Source: an uncultured Clostridia bacterium
GTDB taxonomy: Bacteria; Bacillota; Clostridia; Christensenellales; Aristaeellaceae
Direction: 5' to 3'
Assembly (NCBI GenBank): GCA_934621485.1
Contig: CAKTUS010000005.1
Coordinates: 1 to 62,038, forward strand
DNA: 62,038 nt
The notes under the pieces are model-generated. The model was given only the letters and a program-made list of their open reading frames with translations, did not search any database and was not told the origin of the DNA. Within the stretch, counting starts at the first letter, position 1, and every line of letters starts with the position of its first letter. Position numbers and translations under genes: made by a program. Of this stretch, positions 15,167-24,340 are shown piece by piece.

Positions 15167-17098
15167 TTATGCCCGCTTAAACAAGAAGAATTTGGCGTTA
15201 ATTTCGCGCGTCTGCACCAGGCACAGTACAACCGCCAGTCCATAGCCCACATAGTCGCAGACGGGATGAGGAATCACCATGAGAACGGCGATGACCAGCG
15301 CCACCAAGCGTTCCAGAATGGACATGCGCTTGAACAAATAACCGTTGACCGAAGCAGACAGGGCCAGCACCGCTACCAGGCCGTGCACCGCGCCCATGAT
15401 AATGGCCGCCGCGTCGCCCTGCCAGAGGATGCCCGTATCGTACACAAACAGGAATGGGATAATGTAGGTGGCAATGCCGAAGATAAACGCCTTGATACCC
15501 GTTTTCATGGGCGAAGCCTCGGCAATGGCCGCACCGGCAAAGGCCGCCACGCATACCGGCGGCGTAATGTTGCTGACCACCGCAAAGTAGAAAGCGAAGA
15601 AGTGGGCAGCCACAGGCATTACGCCCAGCTCGATGATGGCGGGAATCACCGTGGTAACCAGCACCAGATACACGCCGACGGAAGGCATTCCGCAGCCCAG
15701 CACCAGAGAAATGAGAGCCGTGTAAATGAGGGTGAGCGCCAGGCTGCCGCCGGCAGCGTTCACAATGATGCTGGACAGGCGGGCGCTAAGGCCGGAGGAG
15801 AACATGCAGCCCACGATGATGCCGGCACAGGCGCAGGCCATGCCTACCGTAACGGCGGTCTTGGTTACCTTTTCAAAGGCGGCAATCATGCGGCGGGGGG
15901 TAATGCGGGTGTCTTTTCGTACAAAGCTGAGCAGGAACAGCACCAGAATTCCCCAGAAAGCGGCCATCACGGCGGTATAGCCGCGAATGAGGAAGTACAC
16001 CAGCACCACCAGGCTCAGCAGCAGGTGGCCGCCGTTTTTCAGGGTCAGCCAAAACTTGGGCAGCTGATCCTTGCTGGTGGGGGTCAGGTTCTTGAGCTTG
16101 CCGTTAAAGTGGATGGTGGCCATCAGCGCGATGTAGTACAGCACCGCAGGAATAATGGCGTCCGTGACAATCGTAATGTAGGGAACCTTCAGGTACTGGG
16201 CCATAATGAAGGCCACAGCGCCCATAATGGGAGGCATATAGTTGCCGCCGGTGGAGGCCACCGCCTCAATGGCGCCGGCTTCCTCCGAGGAATAGCCTAC
16301 AGATTTCATCAGCGGAATGGTAAAGCAGCCGGTGGAAACCACATTGGACACGCTGCTGCCGCTGATGGAGCCAAACAGCGCGCTGGAAATTGCGGCAGTC
16401 TTGGCGGGGCCGGCGGTAAAACGGCCGCCGATGGAATAGGCCAAATCAATGAAGTATTGACCTGCTCCCGTTTGCTCCAGCAAAGCGCCGAACACCAGGA
16501 ACAGAATAATATACGAAGCCATAGACTGGATTGGCTCAGACAGGATGCCCTGATCGCTGACCAGCACGTCCACCATGCGCTTCCAGTTGGTGGGAATGGT
16601 TTTCAGGAAACCGGGAAAATAGTTGGCAAACCGGGTGTGGAGAATGAAGAAGGTAGCGACCACCGTCATGGTGGTGCCCACCGTACGCCGGGTAACAATC
16701 AGCACCAGCACAATCAAAATGGTGCCTGCAATGGTATCAGCCGTGCTGGGACGGAAAAAGCGCATCTGCCAGCCGTCCAGATCCGTCAGAAAGTAAATGC
16801 CCACGCCCAGCGTACACAGGGCCAAAAACATATCCCAGGCGAAGAACCAGTTGAATTTGTCATACCACTTCTTGCGCTTGGTGGGGAACAGGAAAAAGGC
16901 GAACAGCAGCACAAACAGCACGAAAATGAGCCGGTGCGCAATGCCGACGGGCGCGCCGAAATAGGCGGTCATCAGGAAGTACAGGGTCATCACCATGGCC
17001 AGGGCGGACAGACCCAGCGCCATGATGGAGTGCGGGGTGATCTTTTTGCTTTCGAGGAAATACTCGAAAAAGCCCATGTCTTTCTTGGGTTCACTCAT
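15167..17098 (-). CDS. TRAP transporter permease, fused DctQM (4TM/12TM)
   Basis: A 643-residue membrane protein with about 16 helices: a four-helix DctQ-like N-terminal part followed by the large DctM-like channel. This fused form usually accompanies TAXI-type receptors, and the TAXI receptor gene is directly upstream. Recognisable DctM segments are AAISSALFGSISGSSVSNVVSTG, EAVASTGGNYMPPIMGAVAF and LGCGMPSVGVYLVLVTTVIPAI, typical of the ion-coupled TRAP translocation core. The complex takes up carboxylates or amino acids with Na+ or H+. A duplicated hairpin and a 173-bp insertion separate it from the receptor gene, which may affect expression. Confidence 0.93.
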   Translation of the reverse strand: MSEPKKDMGFFEYFLESKKITPHSIMALGLSALAMVMTLYFLMTAYFGAPVGIAHRLIFVLFVLLFAFFLFPTKRKKWYDKFNWFFAWDMFLALCTLGVGIYFLTDLDGWQMRFFRPSTADTIAGTILIVLVLIVTRRTVGTTMTVVATFFILHTRFANYFPGFLKTIPTNWKRMVDVLVSDQGILSEPIQSMASYIILFLVFGALLEQTGAGQYFIDLAYSIGGRFTAGPAKTAAISSALFGSISGSSVSNVVSTGCFTIPLMKSVGYSSEEAGAIEAVASTGGNYMPPIMGAVAFIMAQYLKVPYITIVTDAIIPAVLYYIALMATIHFNGKLKNLTPTSKDQLPKFWLTLKNGGHLLLSLVVLVYFLIRGYTAVMAAFWGILVLFLLSFVRKDTRITPRRMIAAFEKVTKTAVTVGMACACAGIIVGCMFSSGLSARLSSIIVNAAGGSLALTLIYTALISLVLGCGMPSVGVYLVLVTTVIPAIIELGVMPVAAHFFAFYFAVVSNITPPVCVAAFAGAAIAEASPMKTGIKAFIFGIATYIIPFLFVYDTGILWQGDAAAIIMGAVHGLVAVLALSASVNGYLFKRMSILERLVALVIAVLMVIPHPVCDYVGYGLAVVLCLVQTREINAKFFLFKRA

Positions 17099-17148
17099 AC
17101 TACATACCTCCGAAGGGGCTTACACCCCATAAGCAGCGTTTGAAAACT

Positions 17149-17371
17149 TGGAGGGGGCTCAAGGCCCCCTCCGCAGGCCGTCCAAAAAGCTCGTCTGACG
17201 ACGATCTTTTCTGACGAAGAACTGTAGGAAGGTTTTCGGCAAAGCCGAAAGCTCCCCGCCCGACCGGCAAAGCCGGTCGATACGAATCCGGTCAGAAGGA
17301 CTACAGCCCCTCCGGCAACTCCCCGAAAAGGGTTTTCGACAGTGTGTGGAGGGGGCTCAAGGCCCCCTCCG
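17149..17371. repeat. Family-3 element flanked by 25-bp direct repeats of a hairpin
   Basis: A perfect 25-bp repeat, itself a stem-loop (GGAGGGGGC and GGCCCCCTCC arms), occurs at 17,149-17,173 and 17,347-17,371. The enclosed 173 bp starts CAGGCCGTCCAAAAAGC and ends GGGTTTTCGACAGTGTG, roughly inverse to each other. It contains two neat hairpins, TTTCGGC-AAA-GCCGAAA and GACCGGC-AAA-GCCGGTC. The interior differs from families 1 and 2, but the ends are of the same type. The simplest history is insertion next to the intercistronic hairpin with duplication of that hairpin. Confidence 0.8.
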
Positions 17372-17380
17372 GAATAGGCT

Positions 17381-18367
17381 TTACTCGTTAACCAGGCCGA
17401 TTTCCTTGTAGAACTTCAGCGCGCCGGGATGCACGGGGAAGTTTTCGTCCACGCCGGCCAGCGGATTGGACTGGATAACGCCGTCCTGCTCGCCATAGTA
17501 CTTGGCGAAGGTTTCCGCGTTTTCATAAATGGCCTTGGTAATGTTATACACCAGGTCTTCGCTCAGGTCCTTGTGGCAAATCACAGAGGTGATGGCCGCC
17601 ACGGTGTAAACCGGCTCGGTCTGGTACTCGTCAAAGGTGAGAGGCTCAATGGTGATGGCTTCCAGACCGGGAACGGCTTCCTGCAGGGCCGGAATCTTTT
17701 CAGGATCCAGGCTGATGAGCTTGATGCCGGGGTTCAGGCTCATGCTCTTAAGCTCGCTGTGGTCCAGAGGCAGCAGGCCGCTGACGGCGTCCAGGTTGCG
17801 GTCGCGCAGCATGTTCAGTCGCTCGGAGTCGCCCAGCAGGCTCACGGTGCCGCCGTTCTCGGTAATCTTGTCCATGTCGATGCCATGGGCAGCCAGAGAA
17901 GCTCGGGCAATGGCCAAACCGGTTTGACCGGTGCGGCCGGGAGAAACACGCTTGTCGGCCAGATCATACACGGTGTTGATGTCGTTGTTTTCCCGCAGAG
18001 CAACCCACAGGAAGGGCATGGAATACAGGGAAATCACGTGGCAGATGTCGCTGTGAGCGGTGTCATAGTCGCCCTGGCCCATATAGGCGTCATAGGCAAC
18101 GCCGGTGTACACCAGGCCCATCCAGCCTTCTTTGTTCTGCACGGTGGTGGGGTTGGCAGAGCCGCCGCCGGGAGCTACGCGAGCCAGCATGCCGGGCACG
18201 TTATCCTGAATCACAGTGGCAATTTCGGAACCTACGTTGTACCAGCTGCCGCCGCTGGAACCGCTGAAAACCTCCAGGAAGTCCGGGTCCGCCGCCTGCG
18301 CTACAGACAAAACGCAGGTGTTGAGCGCAAGAATCAGCGCCAGGGTCAAGAGCAGTGCTTTTTTCAT
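17381..18367 (-). CDS. TAXI family TRAP transporter solute-binding protein
   Basis: A 328-residue exported receptor. A signal peptide covers about residues 1-25 (ending SVAQAADP). The mature N-terminus has the TAXI signature EVFSGSSGGSWYNVGSEIATVIQDNVPG, and GWMGLVYTGVAYDAYMG follows, as in immunogenic-protein/TAXI receptors. It delivers ligand to the fused DctQM permease encoded downstream. TAXI ligands known so far include amino acids and dicarboxylates; this one's is unknown. The gene is first in its operon behind a perfect promoter with operator palindromes, so its expression should follow the island regulator. Confidence 0.93.
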   Translation of the reverse strand: MKKALLLTLALILALNTCVLSVAQAADPDFLEVFSGSSGGSWYNVGSEIATVIQDNVPGMLARVAPGGGSANPTTVQNKEGWMGLVYTGVAYDAYMGQGDYDTAHSDICHVISLYSMPFLWVALRENNDINTVYDLADKRVSPGRTGQTGLAIARASLAAHGIDMDKITENGGTVSLLGDSERLNMLRDRNLDAVSGLLPLDHSELKSMSLNPGIKLISLDPEKIPALQEAVPGLEAITIEPLTFDEYQTEPVYTVAAITSVICHKDLSEDLVYNITKAIYENAETFAKYYGEQDGVIQSNPLAGVDENFPVHPGALKFYKEIGLVNE

Positions 18368-18494
18368 GGTCTCCTCCTCATGTTTTTTCTCCCGGCAATG
18401 GCCGGGAGAGTACTATCGTTACTGCCAAGCAGTAATGCCAGATGAATGGTACAGCACTCCCGCTGCGTGTCATTTCGTTTCCGTTTCTGACCGT

Positions 18495-18523
18495 ATTATA
18501 TATCCGGCTTTTGATATTGTCAA
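18495..18523 (-). promoter_or_regulatory. Consensus promoter of the TAXI-TRAP operon
   Basis: On the minus strand TTGACA (18518-18523) and TATAAT (18495-18500) are exactly 17 bases apart, with one operator box (ATATCAAA) inside the spacer. Confidence 0.85.
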
Positions 18524-18562
18524 TACTATTTCAGATATTTAATATTTGATATTTATATCAAA
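18510..18562 (-). promoter_or_regulatory. Operator cluster with palindrome at the TAXI promoter
   Basis: TTTGATATTTATATCAAA (18545-18562) is an inverted repeat with 8-bp arms and a 2-base centre, upstream of the -35 box. A further TTTGATAT (18510-18517) lies inside the promoter spacer. This is the cleanest dyad form of the island's shared box and suits a dimeric winged-helix repressor such as GntR/FCD. Confidence 0.65.
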
Positions 18563-18653
18563 TCGGGATGTTAAGGCAGCACCGCGCAAATGAGACGATC
18601 GGCCGGCGAATGGTTTTTTCGTCAGATACAAATGCAAATTTCGAAGGTTTGTT

Positions 18654-18804
18654 CAGGGCGCTGAAAAAGTGGAGGGGCAGGAGGCAGTGCCTCCTGCCGG
18701 GGTTTTAGGGGCGGAGCCCCTAGGCCTTATCGCATTTTCCCTGCGAACAAACGCAACCGTATGCGCGGACGCGCTCTCCCGCAGAGGTTTTTTTCGACAG
18801 TCTG
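18654..18804 (-). repeat. Family-2 hairpin element, reverse orientation
   Basis: It starts near CAGGGCGCTGAAAAAG and ends GGTTTTTTTCGACAGTCTG, the inverse end type. The core holds two strong hairpins: GGCAGGAGGCAGTGCCTCCTG and TTAGGGGCGGAGCCCCTA. It occupies part of the 771-bp gap upstream of the TAXI operon promoter. A flanking duplication was not evident. Confidence 0.7.
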
Positions 18805-19070
18805 GGTTTACTGGCGGTAAATCAAGGAATTTGCATGCCGCAGACGGCGGAAAAGACATCGCCGACGCGCTGCCGAATGGTGCAGCCGGGCGGTATTGCG
18901 GAGCCGCAGCCCTATCCTTTTCCTTGTAAACCCGGCGGCGCATATGTCGGCTTCGCAAGCTTTGCGCAGTAAGGCTTGTCTTGCGCTCTTTGCCCCCAGT
19001 GAGTTGGCAACAAACGATTTTCGCCAAAAAAGCTCGCCTTTCGGCGAGCTTTTCTGACGGCTTACAGGCC
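18805..19070 (+). repeat. Diverged family-1 element
   Basis: After the family-2 copy, eroded family-1 modules appear in order: a GGCGGCGCATATGTCGGCTTCG piece, GCTTTGCGCAGTAAGGC, a CTCTTTGCC piece and the terminal AAAAGCTCGCC/GGCGAGCTTTT hairpin followed by CTGACGGC. No gene is apparent in this stretch. Confidence 0.5.
19026..19053 (-). terminator. Terminator of the OYE-ADH-IlvD operon
   Basis: A perfect 11-bp stem AAAAGCTCGCC / GGCGAGCTTTT with a 4-base loop is followed on the minus strand by six T. It is also the last hairpin of the diverged element, so the element may now supply the operon's terminator. Confidence 0.7.
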
Positions 19071-19138
19071 CTTTGAAGGAGCCTGACGGAAATGCGCTTC
19101 CTAGCCGAAAATTCTTTGAGGGCTAGAAAGAACAAGCT

Positions 19139-19366
19139 TTACTTTTCTTCCGCGTTGGTTTCGGCCGCTTCTTCCTTGGCAAACCACTTGCGGTACACCA
19201 GGCGGTAGCATGCCATGAGCAGCACAATCGCCGCGTAGCCGGCAACCAAATACAGGTTCAGCTGCAACTGATGTACGCGCATTGCGCCCATGCCCATCAT
19301 TACTGCAATCATCAGCGCCAACAGGCACCATTCCGCAAAGGTTTCCCACTTGAATGTCTTTTTCAT
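19139..19366 (-). CDS. Small two-helix membrane protein
   Basis: A 75-residue protein of unknown function. It has two hydrophobic segments (CLLALMIAVMMGMGAM and LYLVAGYAAIVLLMACY) joined by a short loop, a basic stretch YRKWFAK after the second helix, and an acidic Ala/Glu tail. It starts 16 bases after the dehydratase stop with a good ribosome-binding site, so it is very probably translated as the last gene of the OYE-ADH-IlvD operon. Its size and position recall small accessory membrane proteins of transport or respiratory systems, but no family is recognised. Confidence 0.7.
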   Translation of the reverse strand: MKKTFKWETFAEWCLLALMIAVMMGMGAMRVHQLQLNLYLVAGYAAIVLLMACYRLVYRKWFAKEEAAETNAEEK

Positions 19367-19382
19367 GCCGTTTCTCTCCTAA

Positions 19383-21053
19383 TCAGTCCAGACGAGCGCC
19401 CTTGTTTGCGGGACCACCGTACTTCTTGTACAGGCTCAGGATGCCCTTATACTCCTTCGCATCCTTGGGATTGGGCGCAGGCTGACGGGTGGTGAAGATG
19501 CTTTCATCCATCACGTTGATGCTGCGGTTGGCCACATCAATGGCAATCATATCGCCGTCGCACAGATAAGCCAGCGGGCCGCCGCCAGCCGCCTCAGGCG
19601 TCATCTGGCATACGCCAAAACCGCGGGCAAAGCCGGAGAAGCGGGCGTCGGTAATCACGGCCACGTCCTTGTCCAGGCCCATGCCGCACACGGAAGCCTG
19701 CACGGCATAAATATCCGGCATCCCGGGGCCGCCCTTGGGCCCCTCAAAACGCACAACCATTACGTCGCCATGAGCAATCTTGCCCTGGGCCAGCGCTTCC
19801 AGCGCATCCTCCTGGCAATCGAACACCTTGGCCGGGCCGGTATGGGCCAGATTTTCGCGATAGCGAGCGGACTGCCGCAAAATGGCGCCGCCGGGAGCCA
19901 GGTTGCCATACAGCACGGCAATGCCGCCGTCTACGGAGATAGGCTTATCAGCGCTGTAAACCACGTTGCGATCGATGGTATGAGGCTCCTCGTCGTCCAA
20001 ATTCTCTGCCAGGGTCTTGCCGCTCACGGTGAGCACACCGGTATGCAGCTTATCGCGCAACTCGTTCATCACAACGGGCATGCCGCCGCATTTTTCAAAA
20101 TCGGTCTGATGATAGGGACCGTTTGGCTTCACGTTTACCAGGCAAGGGGTACGGCGGCTGATTTCGCTGATGTAGTCCAGGGTAATCTTGTCGTCATAGC
20201 CCAATTCCTTGGCCAAGGACAGGATATGCACCACCGAGTTGGTGGAGCCGCCCAGCGCCATCATCATCATAATCATGTTGTCCATGGCGTCGCGGGTCAT
20301 CACGTCGCGGGCCTTGATGTTCTTTTCCACCAGCTCCACAATCTTGTTGCCCGCATGCTTGGCGGCGCGCAGAATCTCGCTGGAGGTGGACAGCATGGTG
20401 GCGGTGCCGGGCAGGCACAGACCCACGGCTTCCGCCAGGCACTGCATGGTGTTGGCGGTACCCATCAGGGGGCAAGCGCCCCAGGTGGGGCAAGCCTGGT
20501 CTTCCATGCGGCGAATCTTCTCCGCCGAAACCTTGCCCACAGGATAGCTGCCCATAACCTGCTCGTCCAGGTCGGACAGAGAGAACGCCTCGCCGTCCAG
20601 CTCGCCGGTGCCCATGGTGCCGGCGCAAACCACGATGGAGGGCAGATTCAGGCGGGCGGCGGCAATCAGCATGCCGGGCACCACCTTATCGCAGGCAGTC
20701 ATGAACACGATGCCGTCAAACATCTGGCTGTTCACGATGGTTTCGATTTCAAAGCTCATCACTTCACGGGTGGACAGGTCGTAGCGAATACCGTCCAGGC
20801 CCAGGGTCAGCGTGCCGCACTGGGAAATAACGCCAAACTCCACAGGGGTAGCGCCGCTCTGCCAAACGCCTTCCTTTACCTTGGCGGTCAGCATGTTCAG
20901 GCCATAGTGGCCGGGGCATACTTCGCCCCAGCTGTTGACCACGGCAACCAGCGGGCGGGAAAGGTCTTCATCCGTAAAGCCCATGGCCTTATATACGGCG
21001 CGGCGGTGTGCGCCCTCAACGCCGGTCAGATATTTTTTGGTGGGGTATTCCAT
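19383..21053 (-). CDS. IlvD/Edd family dehydratase (probably sugar-acid type)
   Basis: A 556-residue Fe-S dehydratase of the dihydroxy-acid/phosphogluconate dehydratase family. It converts 2,3-dihydroxy acids into 2-keto-3-deoxy acids. Cluster cysteines appear in ISQCGTL, in TACDKVVPG and in ACPLMGTANTM. The variants differ from canonical IlvD (CNG and ACGGM) and suggest a sugar-acid dehydratase such as an aldonate dehydratase. The C-terminal ITDARFSGFARG motif, with the catalytic serine, is present. It sits with an alcohol dehydrogenase and an OYE-type reductase and close to a KDPG-aldolase-like gene, while no branched-chain amino acid genes are near. I therefore favour a catabolic role, producing a keto-deoxy acid for the aldolase at 25.6 kb. 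Confidence 0.9.
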   Translation of the reverse strand: MEYPTKKYLTGVEGAHRRAVYKAMGFTDEDLSRPLVAVVNSWGEVCPGHYGLNMLTAKVKEGVWQSGATPVEFGVISQCGTLTLGLDGIRYDLSTREVMSFEIETIVNSQMFDGIVFMTACDKVVPGMLIAAARLNLPSIVVCAGTMGTGELDGEAFSLSDLDEQVMGSYPVGKVSAEKIRRMEDQACPTWGACPLMGTANTMQCLAEAVGLCLPGTATMLSTSSEILRAAKHAGNKIVELVEKNIKARDVMTRDAMDNMIMMMMALGGSTNSVVHILSLAKELGYDDKITLDYISEISRRTPCLVNVKPNGPYHQTDFEKCGGMPVVMNELRDKLHTGVLTVSGKTLAENLDDEEPHTIDRNVVYSADKPISVDGGIAVLYGNLAPGGAILRQSARYRENLAHTGPAKVFDCQEDALEALAQGKIAHGDVMVVRFEGPKGGPGMPDIYAVQASVCGMGLDKDVAVITDARFSGFARGFGVCQMTPEAAGGGPLAYLCDGDMIAIDVANRSINVMDESIFTTRQPAPNPKDAKEYKGILSLYKKYGGPANKGARLD

Positions 21054-21074
21054 CTTTCATTTCCTTCTTTCCGT

Positions 21075-22097
21075 TCAGGGTTTCAGGATAATCTTCAGGG
21101 GCTGCTGAGAGGGATCGCGCTTCAGGGTCATGGCCTTCTGCACATCCGCCAACGGCAGGGTATAGCTAATCAGGCTCTTCACGTCAATTTTGCCGGTGGA
21201 AACCAAATCCAGGCCCCGCTGGAAATCCCAGCAGTAGCTGGAGGTGCCGATCACTTCCACCTCGCGCACCATGGCGTCCACCAGGGGGCGGGCGTTGAAG
21301 TCCTGCTCAAAAATGCCGAAGATGATGGCTTTGCCGCCCTTCTTCACTACCTGAATGGTCTGGTTGAAGGTGACCGGAGCGCCCACGGCCTCAAAGGCCA
21401 CGTCTACGCCGCGGCCGTGCGTTTGACGCAAAATTTCCTCTACCGATTCCTGACAGCTCTTCATGGGGATGCAGCCAAAGCTGCGAGCCAGCTCCAGGTT
21501 GCGCTCCAGCAGACCCAGCACATAAACATGCGTAGCGCCGGAGGCCACTGCCAACTGAGCCAGCATCAGCGCAATGGGGCCGTCGCCCATTACGGAAACG
21601 CTATCGCACAGCTGAATATTGGCCTTCATGGCCGCATGCACGGTGCAGGCCAGGGGCTCCATCAGAGCGCCCTCCTCAAAGCTGACGTTTTCAGGCAACT
21701 TGTGGCACCAGCGCTCCTCCGCATAGTAGAAGTCGGCATAGCCGCTGTTGTCGCTGCGGTATTTCAGCCGCAGGTTTTCGCAGTAGTCATAGCGGCCATG
21801 CTGGCAATACCAGCACTTGCCGCAGGTAATCAGAGGCTCTACGCATACCCGGTCGCCCAGCTTCAGGTTTTCCACGCCGGGGCCGACGGCCTCCACCACA
21901 CCGGCCAGTTCGTGGCCGATGGTGGTGGGCAGCTTTACGTAGGGATGGCGGCCGGAAAAGATGTGCATGTCGCTGCCGCAAACGGCGCTGGCCTTCACGG
22001 CAATGCGCACTTCCCCGGCGGTGGGCTCCCGCTTTTCAATTTCTTCCAATACAATGGTTTCAGGAGCGATGATCTTTGCTCTGCGGAACATTTCCAT
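21075..22097 (-). CDS. Zinc-dependent medium-chain alcohol dehydrogenase
   Basis: A 340-residue MDR enzyme. I chose the ATG at 22097 (MEMFRRAK), preceded by GAGGGGGC. Catalytic zinc residues are visible in SAVCGSDMHIF and GHELAGVVE. The structural zinc lobe is ITCGKCWYCQHGRYDYCENL with its four cysteines. The NAD-binding motif is VMGDGPIALMLAQLA. The closest general types are sorbitol/threonine/galactitol dehydrogenases, enzymes that oxidise a secondary hydroxyl on polyols or sugar acids. It lies between the OYE gene (13 bases upstream) and the dehydratase gene, in one operon. Confidence 0.92.
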   Translation of the reverse strand: MEMFRRAKIIAPETIVLEEIEKREPTAGEVRIAVKASAVCGSDMHIFSGRHPYVKLPTTIGHELAGVVEAVGPGVENLKLGDRVCVEPLITCGKCWYCQHGRYDYCENLRLKYRSDNSGYADFYYAEERWCHKLPENVSFEEGALMEPLACTVHAAMKANIQLCDSVSVMGDGPIALMLAQLAVASGATHVYVLGLLERNLELARSFGCIPMKSCQESVEEILRQTHGRGVDVAFEAVGAPVTFNQTIQVVKKGGKAIIFGIFEQDFNARPLVDAMVREVEVIGTSSYCWDFQRGLDLVSTGKIDVKSLISYTLPLADVQKAMTLKRDPSQQPLKIILKP

Positions 22098-22110
22098 CTG
22101 CTTTGCCCCC

Positions 22111-24138
22111 TCAGATTTTCTCGGCCACTTCATAGCCCTGCTGGAACGCCTTGAGCGCGTTGCCGATCACGTTGCAATCGCCAATGCGGAACAGGGGCAG
22201 GCCCTTGGCTTCTACCGTTTCTTTAATCTCGTTGCGGCAGGTCATGCCAACGCTCATCACGATGGTATCAGCGGTCAGGAAAAACTCCATGCCTTCCTTC
22301 TCGCACACCAGGCCGTTCTCCACAATCTTTTTCACCTTTACGCTGTTGGCAACGCTCACGTTCTTGGGGAAGAAGCGCTTGAACATGTTGCCGCGGTTGG
22401 TGAAGCCCATGCCGGGTACAAAGCTGTCGCGGGCGGTAATCACGCTGACGCGCTTGCCCTGGTCGGCCAGCGCCTCGGCTACGTCGGCGGCGGCATGACC
22501 GGCGCTGCAAGCATAGCTTTCGTTGGTTTTCAAACCGGCGATGTCGTCCGGGATGGGGTTGGATACCTTGTGGCAGGTCCAGTTGCAGTTGTAGCCGCAG
22601 GCCACTACCACCACATAATCCCCCACCTTGCGGGTGCCATCCAGCGCTTCCTTAGCGTTGATGACAATGGGCAGATCCACGCCCTCCAAATTGGGCTTCT
22701 TGAAATCGGCGCCGGTGGCGTCCACCACCACGTCGGGGTGAATTTCATCCAGCAGTTCCGCAGAGAATGGACGGTTGAGGAGGATTTCCACGCCGCTCTT
22801 CTCCAGGGCATGCTTCAGATAGGTAAACACATCGGCCACTTCCGCCTTGGCCTTGGTGTACTTGCAGGAGCCATACAGGCCGCCCAGTTGGCCGTCACGC
22901 TCAATCAGGGTCACAGTGCAGCCCTTGCGGCGCAGCTCCAAAGCGGCCTCGCAGCCGGCAGGGCCGCCGCCAACCACCAGCACCTTGCGGTCGCTGCGGG
23001 CCTCGTCGTGAGCCTTGCGGTCGCTCATTTTGCGGCCCATGCAGGGGTTCACCATGCAGGTGATGGGCTTTTTCATCCACAGTTCGTCATAGCAGCCCTG
23101 GCAGCAGGAAGTGCAGGGAATCACATCCAGCTCGTCGCCATAGAGAACCTTGTTGGCGTAGTCCGGATCGGCGATCATCTGCTTGCCAAAGGCCACAAAA
23201 TCGGTTTTGCCCTCGGCTACGGCGCGATTGGCAATCTCGGCGTTGAAGCGCTTCACGGCAATCACGGGAATGTTCACGCTGCGCTTGATGCGATCGGCCA
23301 GGTGAATCCAGGCGCCGCGGGGCATGCCGGAGGAGTGGTCGTTGAAGCTGAGCTCGCTGTCGCGCATACCGGCGGACACGTTCAGGCAGTCCACGCCGGC
23401 CGCCTCCAGCTGCTGGGCAATCATCTGGGCTTCCACGGGGGTGTTGCCGTTTTCCTTCACATAGTCGTCGGCGTTGATGCGGGCCACGATGGCAAAGTCC
23501 TTGCCGCAGCGTTCCCGAATGGTTTCCACGATTTCACGGCAGAATTTCACGCCGCCGGTGATGCCGCCGTATTCATCGGTTCGCTGGTTGCTCAGAGGGG
23601 TCAGGAAGTTGTTAGCCAGATAGCCGTGGGCAAAGATCAGTTCCACGCCATCCAGGCCGGCCTTCTTGGCAATTTCCGCACCCTTGCCGAACATGCCGAC
23701 GATTTCCTTGATTTCCGGAATGGTCAGCACATGAGGCGTATCCGGGTACAGGGGCGACTTGCTTGCGATGGGAGAGGGGGCTACGGGATCCATGCCGGTG
23801 GTGCTGCGGCGGGTTTGACGGCCCACGTGGCTCAGCTGCACCATCACCTTTGCGCCATACTTGTGGCAGCCGTCGGCAATGGCCTGGAATCCGGGAAGAT
23901 ACTTTTCGTCGTCAATGGCGGGGTTGAGCACGCTGCGGCTGCGGGGATAGTCCACAGAGGTAGCTTCCACAATCACCAGACCGGCGCCGCCGCGAGCGCG
24001 GGCGACATAAAAATCAATGGATTCATCCGTCATAAAGGCATTATGGGTATAGTTGTTGTTCAGCGCCGGCATCACAATGCGGTTTTTGATTTCCAGGCTG
24101 CCAATTTTGCCGGGTTGGGCAAGCGCTTCATATTTCAT
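22111..24138 (-). CDS. NADH:flavin oxidoreductase, OYE/2,4-dienoyl-CoA reductase type
   Basis: A 675-residue three-part enzyme. The N-terminal FMN TIM barrel (residues 1-330) has VQLSHVGRQTRRS and ELIFAHGYLANNFLTP. The Fe-S segment follows: CTSCCQGC, then ITCMVNP about 11 residues later, giving the C-x2-C-x3-C-x11-12-C pattern of a 4Fe-4S cluster. The FAD/NAD domain starts VLVVGGGPAGCEAALELRRKG. Relatives reduce dienoyl-CoA, enoates or oxidise amines, and in gut anaerobes reduce the C=C bonds of plant phenolics or bile acids. It leads the operon with the alcohol dehydrogenase, dehydratase and small membrane protein behind an operator-controlled promoter. A C=C reduction or a related redox step in the pathway is likely. 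Confidence 0.92.
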   Translation of the reverse strand: MKYEALAQPGKIGSLEIKNRIVMPALNNNYTHNAFMTDESIDFYVARARGGAGLVIVEATSVDYPRSRSVLNPAIDDEKYLPGFQAIADGCHKYGAKVMVQLSHVGRQTRRSTTGMDPVAPSPIASKSPLYPDTPHVLTIPEIKEIVGMFGKGAEIAKKAGLDGVELIFAHGYLANNFLTPLSNQRTDEYGGITGGVKFCREIVETIRERCGKDFAIVARINADDYVKENGNTPVEAQMIAQQLEAAGVDCLNVSAGMRDSELSFNDHSSGMPRGAWIHLADRIKRSVNIPVIAVKRFNAEIANRAVAEGKTDFVAFGKQMIADPDYANKVLYGDELDVIPCTSCCQGCYDELWMKKPITCMVNPCMGRKMSDRKAHDEARSDRKVLVVGGGPAGCEAALELRRKGCTVTLIERDGQLGGLYGSCKYTKAKAEVADVFTYLKHALEKSGVEILLNRPFSAELLDEIHPDVVVDATGADFKKPNLEGVDLPIVINAKEALDGTRKVGDYVVVVACGYNCNWTCHKVSNPIPDDIAGLKTNESYACSAGHAAADVAEALADQGKRVSVITARDSFVPGMGFTNRGNMFKRFFPKNVSVANSVKVKKIVENGLVCEKEGMEFFLTADTIVMSVGMTCRNEIKETVEAKGLPLFRIGDCNVIGNALKAFQQGYEVAEKI

Positions 24139-24340
24139 AACAGTTCATCCTCCCAAAACAATCTTTCAGGCACAAGGCCCGCCGAAACGGAAAACGGGTT
24201 CTTTTTTCCGGGAAAGCACCGGTGCGCATGCACGCCTTTCGCTTTGGAAAAACGCATGCGCCCACTGTTGTTCTCTCATCCCCCATCCGCTGTCTGCGTC
24301 CGGAATACACAGATCATCGCGCGCTGAAATTGATGATATG

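Noticed and set aside
14966..17143. Long plus-strand frame opposite the TRAP permease
   Set aside because: The translation is dominated by His, Gln, Asn and Gly with no family features, and the opposite strand is a clear DctQM permease.
19383..21053. Dihydroxy-acid dehydratase of branched-chain amino acid synthesis
   Set aside because: No ilvB, ilvC, leu genes or leader peptide are nearby. The Fe-S motifs are variant and the operon is catabolic in type. Biosynthetic activity cannot be excluded but is less likely.
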